This document shows positions 1 through 8,412 of a stretch of DNA of 64,000 bases, in pieces (position 1 is the stretch's first letter; each line of letters opens with the position of its first letter). The notes beneath the pieces are model-generated. The model made no database searches, was not told the DNA's origin, and was given only the letters and a program-made list of their open reading frames with translations. The translations under genes and the position numbers were made by a program. Origin of the DNA: Fuerstiella sp. (GTDB lineage Bacteria; Planctomycetota; Planctomycetia; Planctomycetales; Planctomycetaceae); NCBI GenBank assembly GCA_022843805.1, contig JALHMY010000032.1, positions 1-64,000 of the forward strand, read 5' to 3'.

Positions 1-71
1 GCGGGACGAGGGTGTTATTGGGGCGGCGTTGAGTGCTACCCGCGGCGGGCCCTCCCCCGGCCTTCGGCCGA

Positions 72-112
72 CCCCTCCCACTTCGCTTCGCTGCGTGGGA
101 GGGGAGGTTTTT
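72..112 (+). terminator. GC-rich stem-loop followed by T5
   Basis: CCCCTCCCAC (72-81) pairs perfectly with GTGGGAGGGG (95-104), leaving a 13-nt loop, and TTTTT follows at 108-112. This has the shape of a Rho-independent terminator for a plus-strand gene left of the window. Its half CCTCCCCTCCCACGC motif is repeated directly at about 113-126, and a small CGGCC/GGCCG hairpin lies just before it. It could instead be a dispersed GC-rich repeat. It also lies past the stop of the minus-strand gene that ends at 163. Confidence 0.4.
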
Positions 113-162
113 GCGTGGGAGGGGAGGACTCTGCGGGAGAAATCGAGCGAACGATTACAGCG

Positions 163-2481
163 TCACGGCAGTCGTGGTCTCAGCGCGCCGGGCTGCTGAA
201 GTTTGTCGGGATCTTTTAGCTCCCGCAGCCATTGCTTCAACAGGTCCACTGCTCTGCGATCTGTAACTCTCGAGGCGATGTGTGGCATTCGGCCGAGGCC
301 CTGCAGTTCCATTCGGGTTACGATCAGTGAACGATCCGGATCGCCGGGGATAATGATGCGAGGGTCATTCAGCTGAAAAGTGCCCTGCCCCGGTGCTGTA
401 TTTACGACACCAAGAGCAGACAGGGGTGTTGATGCGTGCAATTCAAATTCGGCGTTGCCACCTCCCCAGCGACGGTGACAATGTGCACAATTGGCGTGCA
501 GATATCCCCGGGCTTTCAGATGCAGATCGGCCGACTGATCCTCATAATCGGCCAGCCTGGGCAGTTCGTCGGGAACCCTGGGCAGTGGCTTCGTAAAGAC
601 TCCAATATGTTCCAGTGTTGCCAGCTGATTTGCCACAACATCGCCGTAGCTGTGGTCGCGATTCATCTGCAGAGTTGTCATGCCCAGAACGTACTTCGAA
701 GCCATTGTATGGCACAGCGTACATTCCGCTCGACTCGGAAATCTCCAAACCTGCTGACGCCATCCGTCAGGTGCCGCAGGATCGCGAATGTTCAGTGTGC
801 GATCCAGTCCATCGGCATCCAGCAGTTCGGCATCCGTTTGTTGTTCGTTCCAGACATATGTGTAACCATGCCATACCTGAGCACCGTATTCGTCATCATT
901 ACCCGGCATTTTGCGATGCTGCAGAATTCTGGTTTCGAGCCGTTTTCGACTTGCAGGGTTGCCGGCTTCCATTTCAAGTGAGAAAGTCTTGACCAGTACA
1001 GAACCATCCGGAAAACGCCATCCTGGATCCGGGTACTCGGCGCCATGCGGATAGACGACCGCATCAAATTCGATCTGTGAATTTTTGGGAAGTGCCAGGA
1101 AGCGTTCCTTTTCCGCGCCGTCCGACCAGAGTGGCATGTTGACGGAATAGGGAATCAGTCCGGTTGCCGGACGATTATCCGCCGTGGAACTGAAGAGTCC
1201 GGTCTGACTCAGCAGCCGTGGAAACGGTTTATCCGTCTCCTGGGGAGGTGCCGGCTTCAGACGGTGGAATTCACCCCCGACGAAATCCACGAGATAGATT
1301 TCACCCTGCGGGTCACGAGCAAATTCAACCAGACGGATCTGAGTGTCGGCAAGCTGTCTGTGCTCTAAAACCTTACCCTGCTGATAACGCAGACTCCACA
1401 GACGGCCGGTATCATAATCTCCGTAGATATAGGCGCCCTGCAGCTCCGGCAGGCGGGGAGAATCGAAAGTCGTCCCGCCAGTAATCGAGCGAAAATCATT
1501 GTGAGAGTGTTCAACGATGGGATCCTGAAACTCGCCTGGTCCCCGATCTCGCTGCGGTCGAAACGGATGGCGACCCTCACGGACGCTCCAGCCATAATTT
1601 CCACCTCGCCGGATCAGATGGATCATTTCCCAGAGATCCTGACCCACCTCCCCGGCCCAAAGCTGCCCCTGAGGATCAAACTGAAACTTCCACACCTGTC
1701 TCAGTCCCAGTGCCCAGATTTCTCCGCGAGCTCCTGCAAGATTCACAAAGGGATTGTCGGCCGGAATCGTGTAGGGGCGTTTCCCGTCACCCTGATTCAC
1801 ATCGATTCGCAAAATGGCACCGCGAACGTCAGTAATGTCCTGACCGGTTTTCAGCTCGTCGGCAATCCCACTGCCATCGCCCGTTGACAGATAAAGATAC
1901 CCATCCGGTCCGAATCTCAGGCAGCCCCCGTTATGTCCTCCGGCCGGCCACTGAAAGATAACTGTTTCGCTCTGAGGATCTGCAGTCAGACGCTCGCCCC
2001 GCTGTACTACGAATCGGGATATGCGACTTTCCAGTTCTCCGTTTCCGAGGTCGAAGAGGGACATCACGAACATCCAGCCGTTTTCTTCAAACTTCGGGTG
2101 AAACGTGAGCCCGTAAACTGTTCGCTTCAGGTCGATCACCTGGTGTGCCTGATCAACATCCGGACGAATGTCGAACACATGGATTTTTCCAGGGCGTGTG
2201 GCTACTCCGAATTGATTGCGTCCGGGAACGACTTCCACGGACAGCGGCTCATTGAGACGCAGAAGAGGAAACGCGCGTTCGGTGGTATAGGGGTCCGGTG
2301 GATCGGGTGTCCCCTGCAGATTTCCCGTGGTCCACAGTTCGCGTTTTTCAAGTCCATGAGCGCGACGAACCGGTTCAGTTGCTGACACGGTGGAATGCAA
2401 AATCTGCTGATGGAGGCAACTCAGCAGCAGAACGGATGTCAGAAAACAGCGAATTCGCGAGTACCCCGGAATGCAGACCAT
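163..2481 (-). CDS. Exported glucose/sorbosone dehydrogenase-like propeller fused to a c-type cytochrome domain
   Basis: A 772-residue protein. The start at 2481 has GAGGT upstream and is followed by a Sec-type signal (basic residues, then a Leu-rich core). Residues of about 50-400 look like the GSDH/YliI six-bladed beta-propeller: WPAGGHNGGCLRFGPDGYLY, a GDGSG loop, the repeated GEIW/GQLWAGEVGQD pattern and the late NYGW motif. This family oxidises sugars or aldehydes with PQQ. The C-terminal 190 residues contain CTLCH (about 587) and CAHCH (about 665), the haem c attachment motifs, so electrons from the propeller could pass to a covalently bound haem in the periplasm. Planctomycetes have many such propeller-cytochrome fusions. 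The substrate cannot be read from the sequence. The frame is open upstream to 2781, but that segment has no signal peptide or ribosome site and was excluded. Confidence 0.8.
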   Translation of the reverse strand: MVCIPGYSRIRCFLTSVLLLSCLHQQILHSTVSATEPVRRAHGLEKRELWTTGNLQGTPDPPDPYTTERAFPLLRLNEPLSVEVVPGRNQFGVATRPGKIHVFDIRPDVDQAHQVIDLKRTVYGLTFHPKFEENGWMFVMSLFDLGNGELESRISRFVVQRGERLTADPQSETVIFQWPAGGHNGGCLRFGPDGYLYLSTGDGSGIADELKTGQDITDVRGAILRIDVNQGDGKRPYTIPADNPFVNLAGARGEIWALGLRQVWKFQFDPQGQLWAGEVGQDLWEMIHLIRRGGNYGWSVREGRHPFRPQRDRGPGEFQDPIVEHSHNDFRSITGGTTFDSPRLPELQGAYIYGDYDTGRLWSLRYQQGKVLEHRQLADTQIRLVEFARDPQGEIYLVDFVGGEFHRLKPAPPQETDKPFPRLLSQTGLFSSTADNRPATGLIPYSVNMPLWSDGAEKERFLALPKNSQIEFDAVVYPHGAEYPDPGWRFPDGSVLVKTFSLEMEAGNPASRKRLETRILQHRKMPGNDDEYGAQVWHGYTYVWNEQQTDAELLDADGLDRTLNIRDPAAPDGWRQQVWRFPSRAECTLCHTMASKYVLGMTTLQMNRDHSYGDVVANQLATLEHIGVFTKPLPRVPDELPRLADYEDQSADLHLKARGYLHANCAHCHRRWGGGNAEFELHASTPLSALGVVNTAPGQGTFQLNDPRIIIPGDPDRSLIVTRMELQGLGRMPHIASRVTDRRAVDLLKQWLRELKDPDKLQQPGALRPRLP

Positions 2482-2697
2482 GGCTGACCTCAACACCGAG
2501 TGATTTGAAGATGACAGGACAGGATGTCCTGCTGGTGGCCAATACTCTACATCCGACAGTTGGCAGCAGCAATTCTCAATGGCATGCAGAAACAACACAC
2601 CTGCAATTCTGGCGAATGCCGTCTTCCGAAAGGAAGCAGTCCGAATTTCTCCTTCCGTGGCACGACATAAAGTCTTTTGTTTCGTGATGGAAAGCTT

Positions 2698-2745
2698 CCA
2701 GCCGCCGGTTTCGAAGAGACGTCTTCGACGATGACCGGCGGCTGG
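2698..2745. other. Nested perfect inverted repeat between two minus-strand genes
   Basis: The 393-bp gap 2482-2874 separates the end of the LEPR-XLL gene from the start of the dehydrogenase gene. It contains CCAGCCGCCGGT (2698-2709), which matches ACCGGCGGCTGG (2734-2745) perfectly. Inside lies a second stem, TCGAAGA/TCTTCGA, around a GACG loop (2711-2728). No T-tract follows on either strand, so it is not a classical terminator, though it could stop or stabilise the upstream transcript. I see nothing else in this gap. Confidence 0.5.
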
Positions 2746-2874
2746 TATGCTGTCAGTTTCGGCGGGCAGAACCTCCGACATTCGGCTCAGAGTCTGGAAG
2801 CAGAAATCGGAGGCTGTCGTGCTGTCGCTGATGAATCTTATTCAGTCAGCAGGCCGATTGTGAGGAAGGAAGGT

Positions 2875-4023
2875 TCAGATGGTTCCAAATCGATCCGCCA
2901 GTGTCTGAAAAACGCTGTCAACAATCGCTTCGAAATCAACCGTGGTTCCTTCAAACTGTCGGATGGTGGCACCAGGCGTCGTGGTCAGACTGAGCAAATT
3001 ATCGCGTCCTGCACCGCCGGAGATCCGGACCTTTTTCATGGCGGTCACTGAGGCACCGAGTGCCATGGAGTCGTTTCCGCCACCCAGATCGATGTCCACG
3101 TCACCTCTGACCATGATTCGATCGACAGCAAATCGATCGTTGCTCCCGCCACTGCGTACCGTGAGATTTCCATTCACCGTGACGTTCTGAATTGCGTTAT
3201 CGTCACCGTAGTTGAGTGTGAGATTGCGGCCAATCCAGAGATTGGTGATTCCCAGATTGTCGACGCGGCCCCCGCCCGTGTTAATGGTCGCATCTCGTTG
3301 AACAGCCACACCTGCCAGCGCGGCTGCGTCACCGTCTGCACCAGTGTTTACCCACAGATCCCTGCCAAACTGAATCGCCTGAGCTGCTGCTGTGCCACTG
3401 TTGTTGGGGATTGCCAGTACCTCGTCGGTTGTGCCGATCGAATCGAGTATGGCTGCGTCCCCTATAAACACATTGTCGTTGCCTTCTCCGGTGAATATCC
3501 ACGCGCTTCCTGCAACCCGGATTGTGGCATCGTCTGCCAGTATTCCGACGGAGTCATCACCAGCACCAGTCGAAATATCCAGCCATCCGTTCACCGACAG
3601 TCGCGCAGTCGCTGAAACCAGCAGATCGTCGTTCCCATTCGCCGTGTGGATAGATACGTTCCGTCCCACCGTCAGAGCTGAATCGACCTCTGCCGACATT
3701 GAGTCATCACCACCACGGAGCGAGACAGAGATATCCCGAACATTCAGACCGGATGGCAATGACAACGGCACTCCGGCATTAAAAGTCTGATTCTGAAATC
3801 TTAATCGCGTTCCGCTCAAACCGGTGATCCTTATTCCCCCGGCAGTCACCTGCAGCACAACCTGGTTGCTGTCGTTGTCTCCAACTACAGTCAGGTCGCC
3901 CGCTGAGGAAACCGAGACTCCCACGACCCCGGCCAGCAATTCTCGGGATTCGAGTGATTCACTGACGAGCACAGAAACTGTCGCTCGCTCCCCTGACCGC
4001 CGTCTTGCTGCTTTCCTGAACAT
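2875..4023 (-). CDS. LEPR-XLL-type exported protein with RTX-like glycine-aspartate repeats
   Basis: A 382-residue protein starting at 4023, with TAGGAG eight bases upstream. The N-terminus is basic (FRKAARRRSG) and carries ESLESRELLAG at about residues 23-33. This is the planctomycete LEPR-XLL export or sorting signature, with S in place of P. The rest is Gly/Asp/Asn-rich and repetitive: GGDDSM, NGNDDL, GAGDDSV, GEGNDNV and GGGNDSM recur every 30-45 residues. That spacing resembles calcium-binding RTX/beta-roll proteins, although the repeats are looser than true GGxGxD nonapeptides. It is probably a secreted or surface-attached structural protein. There is no catalytic motif, and it is short compared with typical multi-thousand-residue LEPR proteins. 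Confidence 0.7.
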   Translation of the reverse strand: MFRKAARRRSGERATVSVLVSESLESRELLAGVVGVSVSSAGDLTVVGDNDSNQVVLQVTAGGIRITGLSGTRLRFQNQTFNAGVPLSLPSGLNVRDISVSLRGGDDSMSAEVDSALTVGRNVSIHTANGNDDLLVSATARLSVNGWLDISTGAGDDSVGILADDATIRVAGSAWIFTGEGNDNVFIGDAAILDSIGTTDEVLAIPNNSGTAAAQAIQFGRDLWVNTGADGDAAALAGVAVQRDATINTGGGRVDNLGITNLWIGRNLTLNYGDDNAIQNVTVNGNLTVRSGGSNDRFAVDRIMVRGDVDIDLGGGNDSMALGASVTAMKKVRISGGAGRDNLLSLTTTPGATIRQFEGTTVDFEAIVDSVFQTLADRFGTI

Positions 4024-4589
4024 AAAATATCTCCTAACTGAATGAATCAAAACTTTCAGGCGGTTGATCGACGAATCGCGAACTAACCAACCCGCCACTC
4101 ACTTCTGCGAAGGATTTCCACCCCCTGGTATTTCGTGCAAGTGAGTTGATGGGGTATTTGCGTAAAATAGTTAAAAAACTCCGAAAGCAATTCGACGCAA
4201 TATGTGCATCTGCATCTGCGATCGATTCGACAAAGGCTATCTCAGATCCGCCGAAAGGCGTGTGTCCACCGAAAGGCTCACGGGAGAAGTGAAGGAGAAC
4301 TTCAGGGGCGAATGTCATGGGGCCGGGCTCGCGATGCTCCTCCACGAGGAAACCATTGAATTCCCGGAAACGCTATTTCCGTCCCGGTGTCGGCCGGCAT
4401 CATCAGCTTTGTTTCGCGTTAAAGTCATCTACTGTTTTTTGGAAAAAGGTACGGGAAATTGTCCATGGCGGCATACCCGTTTCACGAGTTGCCTTCCTCC
4501 GAACGCCTTCGTTGATGAGCAAAACTGCTGTCGTTAGGATGGCGGCAGCGAGGTTCTGAAAACAGGTCTTGAACGGGAGGGTGAATCGC
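4024..4589. other. Divergent intergenic region, 566 bp
   Basis: This gap lies between two divergently transcribed genes and must hold both promoters. The AT-rich stretch 4130-4180 is the most promoter-like part, but I could not define a confident -35/-10 pair. No repeat, hairpin of note or coding frame with a ribosome site was found. Confidence 0.4.
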
Positions 4590-5393
4590 ATGAACAGAGT
4601 CGTAACGGCACTGCTGCTGGTAGTTTTCTGTGCCGCAGGAAATCCGACGATGTCCGTCGCTGCAGCAAATCATCCGATTCGCTGTGAGGGAACGTACCCT
4701 CACCATCTTCAGGGAGTGTGTACCGACAGCAGTGATCCTGGTAGCAGTGGTTCCATCTTCTGGAGTTTTACAACAACTCTGCTGCGAACCGACACTCGCG
4801 GAAAAGTTTTGAAGTCGGTGGATGTGGCAGACCATCATGGGGATTTGTGCTATCACAATGGACGTGTCTGGGTTGCCGTCAACCTTGGAGAATTCAACCA
4901 GCCGGCGGGAAAGGCAGATTCCTGGCTCTATGTGTATGACGCGAATACGCTTGAGTGCCTGCAGAAGATTCGTCTTCCGGAAGTCGTTCATGGGGCAGGC
5001 GGAATCGCTTTTGGGAACAATCGGTTTCTGGTGGTTGGTGGTCTGCCCGAATCAGAGTCCGTGAATTATGTCTATGAGTACGACGGTGATTTCCGTTTTG
5101 TCGGGCGTCACCAGTTGCAGTCCGGTCATACACATCTGGGAATTCAGACGGCCGCTTTTTCTGATAATCACTGGTGGTTCGGCTGTTATGGTTCTCCAAA
5201 GATACTGTTGAAGGTGTCCGGCGATCTGCAGCAGGTGCAGAAGTATGAATTCGATTGTTCACTGGGAATCATTGCTGCTCCAGGCAATCGTTTTTGGGTA
5301 GCTCGCGGAGCATTGATACCGGGCCAGGGGTACACTGGAGAACTGGCAGAAGCGATTGCTGATCCACAATCAGGATTGCGGGAGAAGTCATAG
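4590..5393 (+). CDS. Exported propeller-like protein of unknown function
   Basis: A 267-residue protein. ATG at 4590 follows GGGAGG with nine bases between; a TTG at 4569 is also in frame but less likely. The first 25 residues form a Sec signal peptide ending near VAAANHP. The mature part has short repeated strand patterns typical of a small beta-propeller (GRVWVAVNLGEF, DSWLYVYDANTLECLQKI, FLVVGGLPESESVNYVYEYD, HWWFGCYGSPKILLKV), but no Pfam-type signature I can name. It opens the plus-strand catabolic run. A same-frame remnant of a sialidase-type protein follows directly after its stop codon. Confidence 0.65.
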   Translation: MNRVVTALLLVVFCAAGNPTMSVAAANHPIRCEGTYPHHLQGVCTDSSDPGSSGSIFWSFTTTLLRTDTRGKVLKSVDVADHHGDLCYHNGRVWVAVNLGEFNQPAGKADSWLYVYDANTLECLQKIRLPEVVHGAGGIAFGNNRFLVVGGLPESESVNYVYEYDGDFRFVGRHQLQSGHTHLGIQTAAFSDNHWWFGCYGSPKILLKVSGDLQQVQKYEFDCSLGIIAAPGNRFWVARGALIPGQGYTGELAEAIADPQSGLREKS

Positions 5394-5528
5394 GAGAGAC
5401 CGCAGTTTGAAATTCAGGTGGAAACTGTGCTTCAGGGATATGATGGCAAATCCTGCTGGGTTCATCCAAACGCGGGAATCATTCCCGGCGATCGTCCTGA
5501 GGCTGTGATGACCATGTGGAAGTACTGA
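5394..5528 (+). pseudogene. Remnant of an exo-alpha-sialidase-type protein (N-terminal part)
   Basis: Immediately after the TAG at 5391, in the same frame, the DNA reads [20 protein letters not shown] followed by [20 protein letters not shown] and then a stop. From memory, the start of the mature part of planctomycete BNR-repeat sialidases (the GYDGKTCWVHPRAG...VMTM pattern) looks like this. Only about 45 codons remain. There is no start codon, signal peptide or BNR/Asp-box region, and 5529-5694 shows no continuation. It is read as a gene fragment left by deletion. A read-through C-terminal extension of the upstream gene is the alternative. Confidence 0.5.
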
Positions 5529-5694
5529 CAGACAGTGAATTGCGAACTCCTGTTCGGTTGACCATACTCCCGAGCAGGCTGTTTTCCGGCTCGTAACGTT
5601 TTCAGCGCAGGGTCGTCAATCGACAGCCTGGCGATTTTATTTTCAGTTCTTTCATCGGGCGACGCTTACCTCGGCGTCGATCAGGTTCAGCTGT

Positions 5695-6897
5695 ATGCAA
5701 AACACTCTGAAGCGTGTTGCTCGAAGGATTTCTGCTGGAATGATGCGTTCTCGTATTCCGTTCGGCATTCTGCCGTCTGTAATGTCAGCTTTCCTGACGG
5801 TGGCGACAGGGACGGCCTTGTTGCAGGCAGACGAAGCATCAAAGGATAAATTCCGGCCGCTGTTTAACGGTACCGATCTTTCCGGCTGGGTGCTGGTGAA
5901 TACTCCGCCGGAAACATGGTCGATAAAGGACGGTATGCTTGTATGTACCGGCAAACCGATTGGTGAAATTCGCACAGAAAAGATGTATCAGAATTTTGTT
6001 CTCGAGGTGGAATGGCGTCACATGGTGCCGGGGGGCAATGCGGGAATCTTTGTCTGGGCAGATGACATCACGGCGAGGGGTGTTCCGTTTCATCGCAGTA
6101 TTGAAGTGCAGGTGCTGGAGAATGCGTATGGCCAGTCGGCCGGTCACACGACTCATGGGGATATCTTTCCGATTCATGGGGCCACGATGACTCCGATGAA
6201 TGGCCGAGGTGGCGGGAGCCGGGCATTTCCGACTGAAGAAAGATCCAGGCCGAGTCCGGAATGGAACCATTATCGAATTGAATGTCGTGACGGAGAAATT
6301 TCGCTGGCGGTCAACGGCAAGTTGGTTACTCGGGGCCGGGACGCCAGTCCGCGAAAAGGATATGTGTGTCTTGAATCGGAAGGTGGCGTCGTTCATTACC
6401 GAAATCTGAAGATTCAGGAACTTCCGGAGACTCCGGTTGATGAAAAGCATGTCGCTGTGGCCAATCGGGGATATCGCAGTCTGTATACCGGACTGAACCT
6501 GAATGGCTGGGAGGTTTCAGATGAAGGACGCAGTCACTGGAAGGCGAATGACTGGAACCTGACATATGACGGCAAGGCAGCGGCGGATCAGGCGACCCTT
6601 TCCACATCCGAGGAGTTTTCTGACTTTGGATTTGTCGCCGATGTGCGGGATGCGGAACAATTCAAGTCATTGCAGATACTTCTTGGAGACGCGGTTATCA
6701 CCACCCTGGAAGCTCAGAAACCAGGCGACTGGCGGCGATTGGAAGGAACCGTCACAGACAACATTCTGAACCTTTCGATCAACGGTAAAGAAGTACTGAG
6801 CAATGCGACTCTTTCCGGCCGGTCGGGAAAGTTGCGGCTGAAACCGATGGGGCCTGTCAGTCTTGCAAATATCTATGTGCGTCCTCTGAGCAAATGA
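5695..6897 (+). CDS. Exported double DUF1080 (3-keto-disaccharide hydrolase-like) protein
   Basis: A 400-residue protein with two tandem jelly-roll DUF1080 domains. The first, about residues 50-245, has FRPLFNGTDLSGWVLVNTPP, NFVLEVEWRHMVPGGNAGIF and a complete WNHYRIECRDGEISLAVNGK stretch. The second, about 258-398, restarts with YRSLYTGLNLNGWEV and is shorter and more divergent. DUF1080 proteins are exported concanavalin-like folds linked to 3-keto-glycoside hydrolysis and often neighbour Gfo/Idh oxidoreductases. A signal peptide ends near LLQADEA. The start is uncertain: ATG at 5695 lacks a clear ribosome site, and ATG at 5740 has AAGGAT about twelve bases upstream. The tandem arrangement suggests duplication, with only domain 1 keeping the conserved core. 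Confidence 0.8.
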   Translation: MQNTLKRVARRISAGMMRSRIPFGILPSVMSAFLTVATGTALLQADEASKDKFRPLFNGTDLSGWVLVNTPPETWSIKDGMLVCTGKPIGEIRTEKMYQNFVLEVEWRHMVPGGNAGIFVWADDITARGVPFHRSIEVQVLENAYGQSAGHTTHGDIFPIHGATMTPMNGRGGGSRAFPTEERSRPSPEWNHYRIECRDGEISLAVNGKLVTRGRDASPRKGYVCLESEGGVVHYRNLKIQELPETPVDEKHVAVANRGYRSLYTGLNLNGWEVSDEGRSHWKANDWNLTYDGKAAADQATLSTSEEFSDFGFVADVRDAEQFKSLQILLGDAVITTLEAQKPGDWRRLEGTVTDNILNLSINGKEVLSNATLSGRSGKLRLKPMGPVSLANIYVRPLSK

Positions 6898-6974
6898 TAA
6901 GTTTTGCTGCACCCTGAATTCGACAGACTTCGTATTTCCGGCTGACGTTTCAATTTACTTCGGACACTGTCGTT

Positions 6975-8288
6975 ATGTCCCGCTGGCGCTGTCTTGATTT
7001 CATGTTCGTTCTGTTAGTTGTTGCTCCTGTGGTGGCAGCTTCCGCGTCATGCGTTCAGGCGGCGGATGGACCGTTTGAAGTGGGAGCGGCGATGCGAGTG
7101 ATCACGCCGGACCCGCTGCTTCCGGTTTCAGGAGGCGTTGGTGAACCGAACGCGGTCACGGAGAAACGTGGCGAACTGACGGTCCGTGTGATGGTGTTTC
7201 GCAAAGCTGATACGCTTGTTGCATTTGCCGGGATTGATGTTCTTGGCTTTCCGTCAGTTCTGGGGGATCGTGTACGAAAGCAGGTTCCGAGAATCCCGGG
7301 ATCGCACATTCTGATAGGAGCTTCGCACACGCACAGTGCCCCGGACTGCTATGCATTTCCGCTGCCGTCGGGAGGTCATACCGGTGACCTCAAATACATG
7401 GAGTTTGTCTGTACGAAAGCGGCTGAAGCGATTAACGAAGCGATCGACCGGCTTCAGCCGGCTGTGCTGCAGATTGGTACCGATAAGGCGGCTGACCGCA
7501 TTGCCTACAACTATTATGCGCCTCAGCTTTATGATCCGCGGATGAGTGTAATCCAGGCCAGAAAAGCGTCGGACGGCACTGTGATCGGCACACTGGTGAA
7601 TTACGCGATTCACCCGGAAGTACTGGGGAGCGACGCCGGAATTGTCAGTCCGGATGTGATCGGTCCAATGTGTGATCGAATCGAGCAGAATGCGGGCGGG
7701 ATGGCCATGTTTATGAATGGCGCACAGGGTGGAATGGTGACCGCCGACAATCGCCTGCTGAATGAAAAGGCGGATGCACTCAAAGGAGTCTGGCAGGACG
7801 CTCGCACATGGGATGAGTGTCTGCGGATTGGCCATCTGATGGCGGACGAGGCGCTGCGGATTGTCAAAGATCGTCCAGTGCAGAAGGAGCCGGTACTCGG
7901 TTGTCAGGCGGTTCAGGTGCGTTTTCCGGTGGAGTCTCCGCTGATGTGGGCCATCGTTGTGGGGTCTCCGTTGAAGTATTCGTATCGTTCTGATCATTCG
8001 ATCGAAACTCAGATCAATTTGGTCACACTCGGCAACTCGAAAATCCTTTCCATACCGGGCGAAGCACTGCCGAACATCGGCTTTTATCTGAAACGGAAAA
8101 TGAAGTCTGAAAACCCGATGTTGTTTGGTCTGACCAATGATGCATTTGGCTATATTCTGACGAAGGTGGATTTTTCCAGTTTCGACCGCTATTCGTATGT
8201 GAGTCGTACCAGTCTGGGCGAGATGACCGGTGAAATCCTGATTGACGAAGCGATAAAACTGATGGAAGCAGGTTCTGACGGGAAATAG
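6975..8288 (+). CDS. Exported neutral/alkaline ceramidase-like hydrolase
   Basis: A 437-residue protein with an N-terminal Sec signal (MFVLLVVAPVVAASASCVQA). The mature part starts FEVGAAMRVITPDPLLPVSG, the usual opening of the neutral/alkaline non-lysosomal ceramidase N-terminal family. The zinc-site candidates are GASHTHSAPD (about residue 115) and NYAIHPEVLG (about 212). True ceramidases hydrolyse the amide bond of ceramide. In planctomycetes this family is expanded and shorter, so the substrate may be another exported amide or ester. It lies 77 bp after the DUF1080 gene on the same strand and is likely co-transcribed. Two relatives occur elsewhere in the window (51.1 and 63.5 kb). Confidence 0.75.
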   Translation: MSRWRCLDFMFVLLVVAPVVAASASCVQAADGPFEVGAAMRVITPDPLLPVSGGVGEPNAVTEKRGELTVRVMVFRKADTLVAFAGIDVLGFPSVLGDRVRKQVPRIPGSHILIGASHTHSAPDCYAFPLPSGGHTGDLKYMEFVCTKAAEAINEAIDRLQPAVLQIGTDKAADRIAYNYYAPQLYDPRMSVIQARKASDGTVIGTLVNYAIHPEVLGSDAGIVSPDVIGPMCDRIEQNAGGMAMFMNGAQGGMVTADNRLLNEKADALKGVWQDARTWDECLRIGHLMADEALRIVKDRPVQKEPVLGCQAVQVRFPVESPLMWAIVVGSPLKYSYRSDHSIETQINLVTLGNSKILSIPGEALPNIGFYLKRKMKSENPMLFGLTNDAFGYILTKVDFSSFDRYSYVSRTSLGEMTGEILIDEAIKLMEAGSDGK

Positions 8289-8412
8289 TCAGGGCACAAA
8301 CTGGTTTACGCTGATGCGTGGCGAATCGCATTGTCGATTGTTTTTCGAGTCGACCAGGGAATACGAACAGGATATGCTTTGCTGCAGTGTTTCACTGTGA
8401 CGGGAGACCCTG

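Noticed and set aside
43-126. GC-rich direct repeats as a CRISPR or phage attachment site
   Set aside because: Only two short CCTCCCCTCCCACGC blocks exist and there is no spacer structure or integrase.
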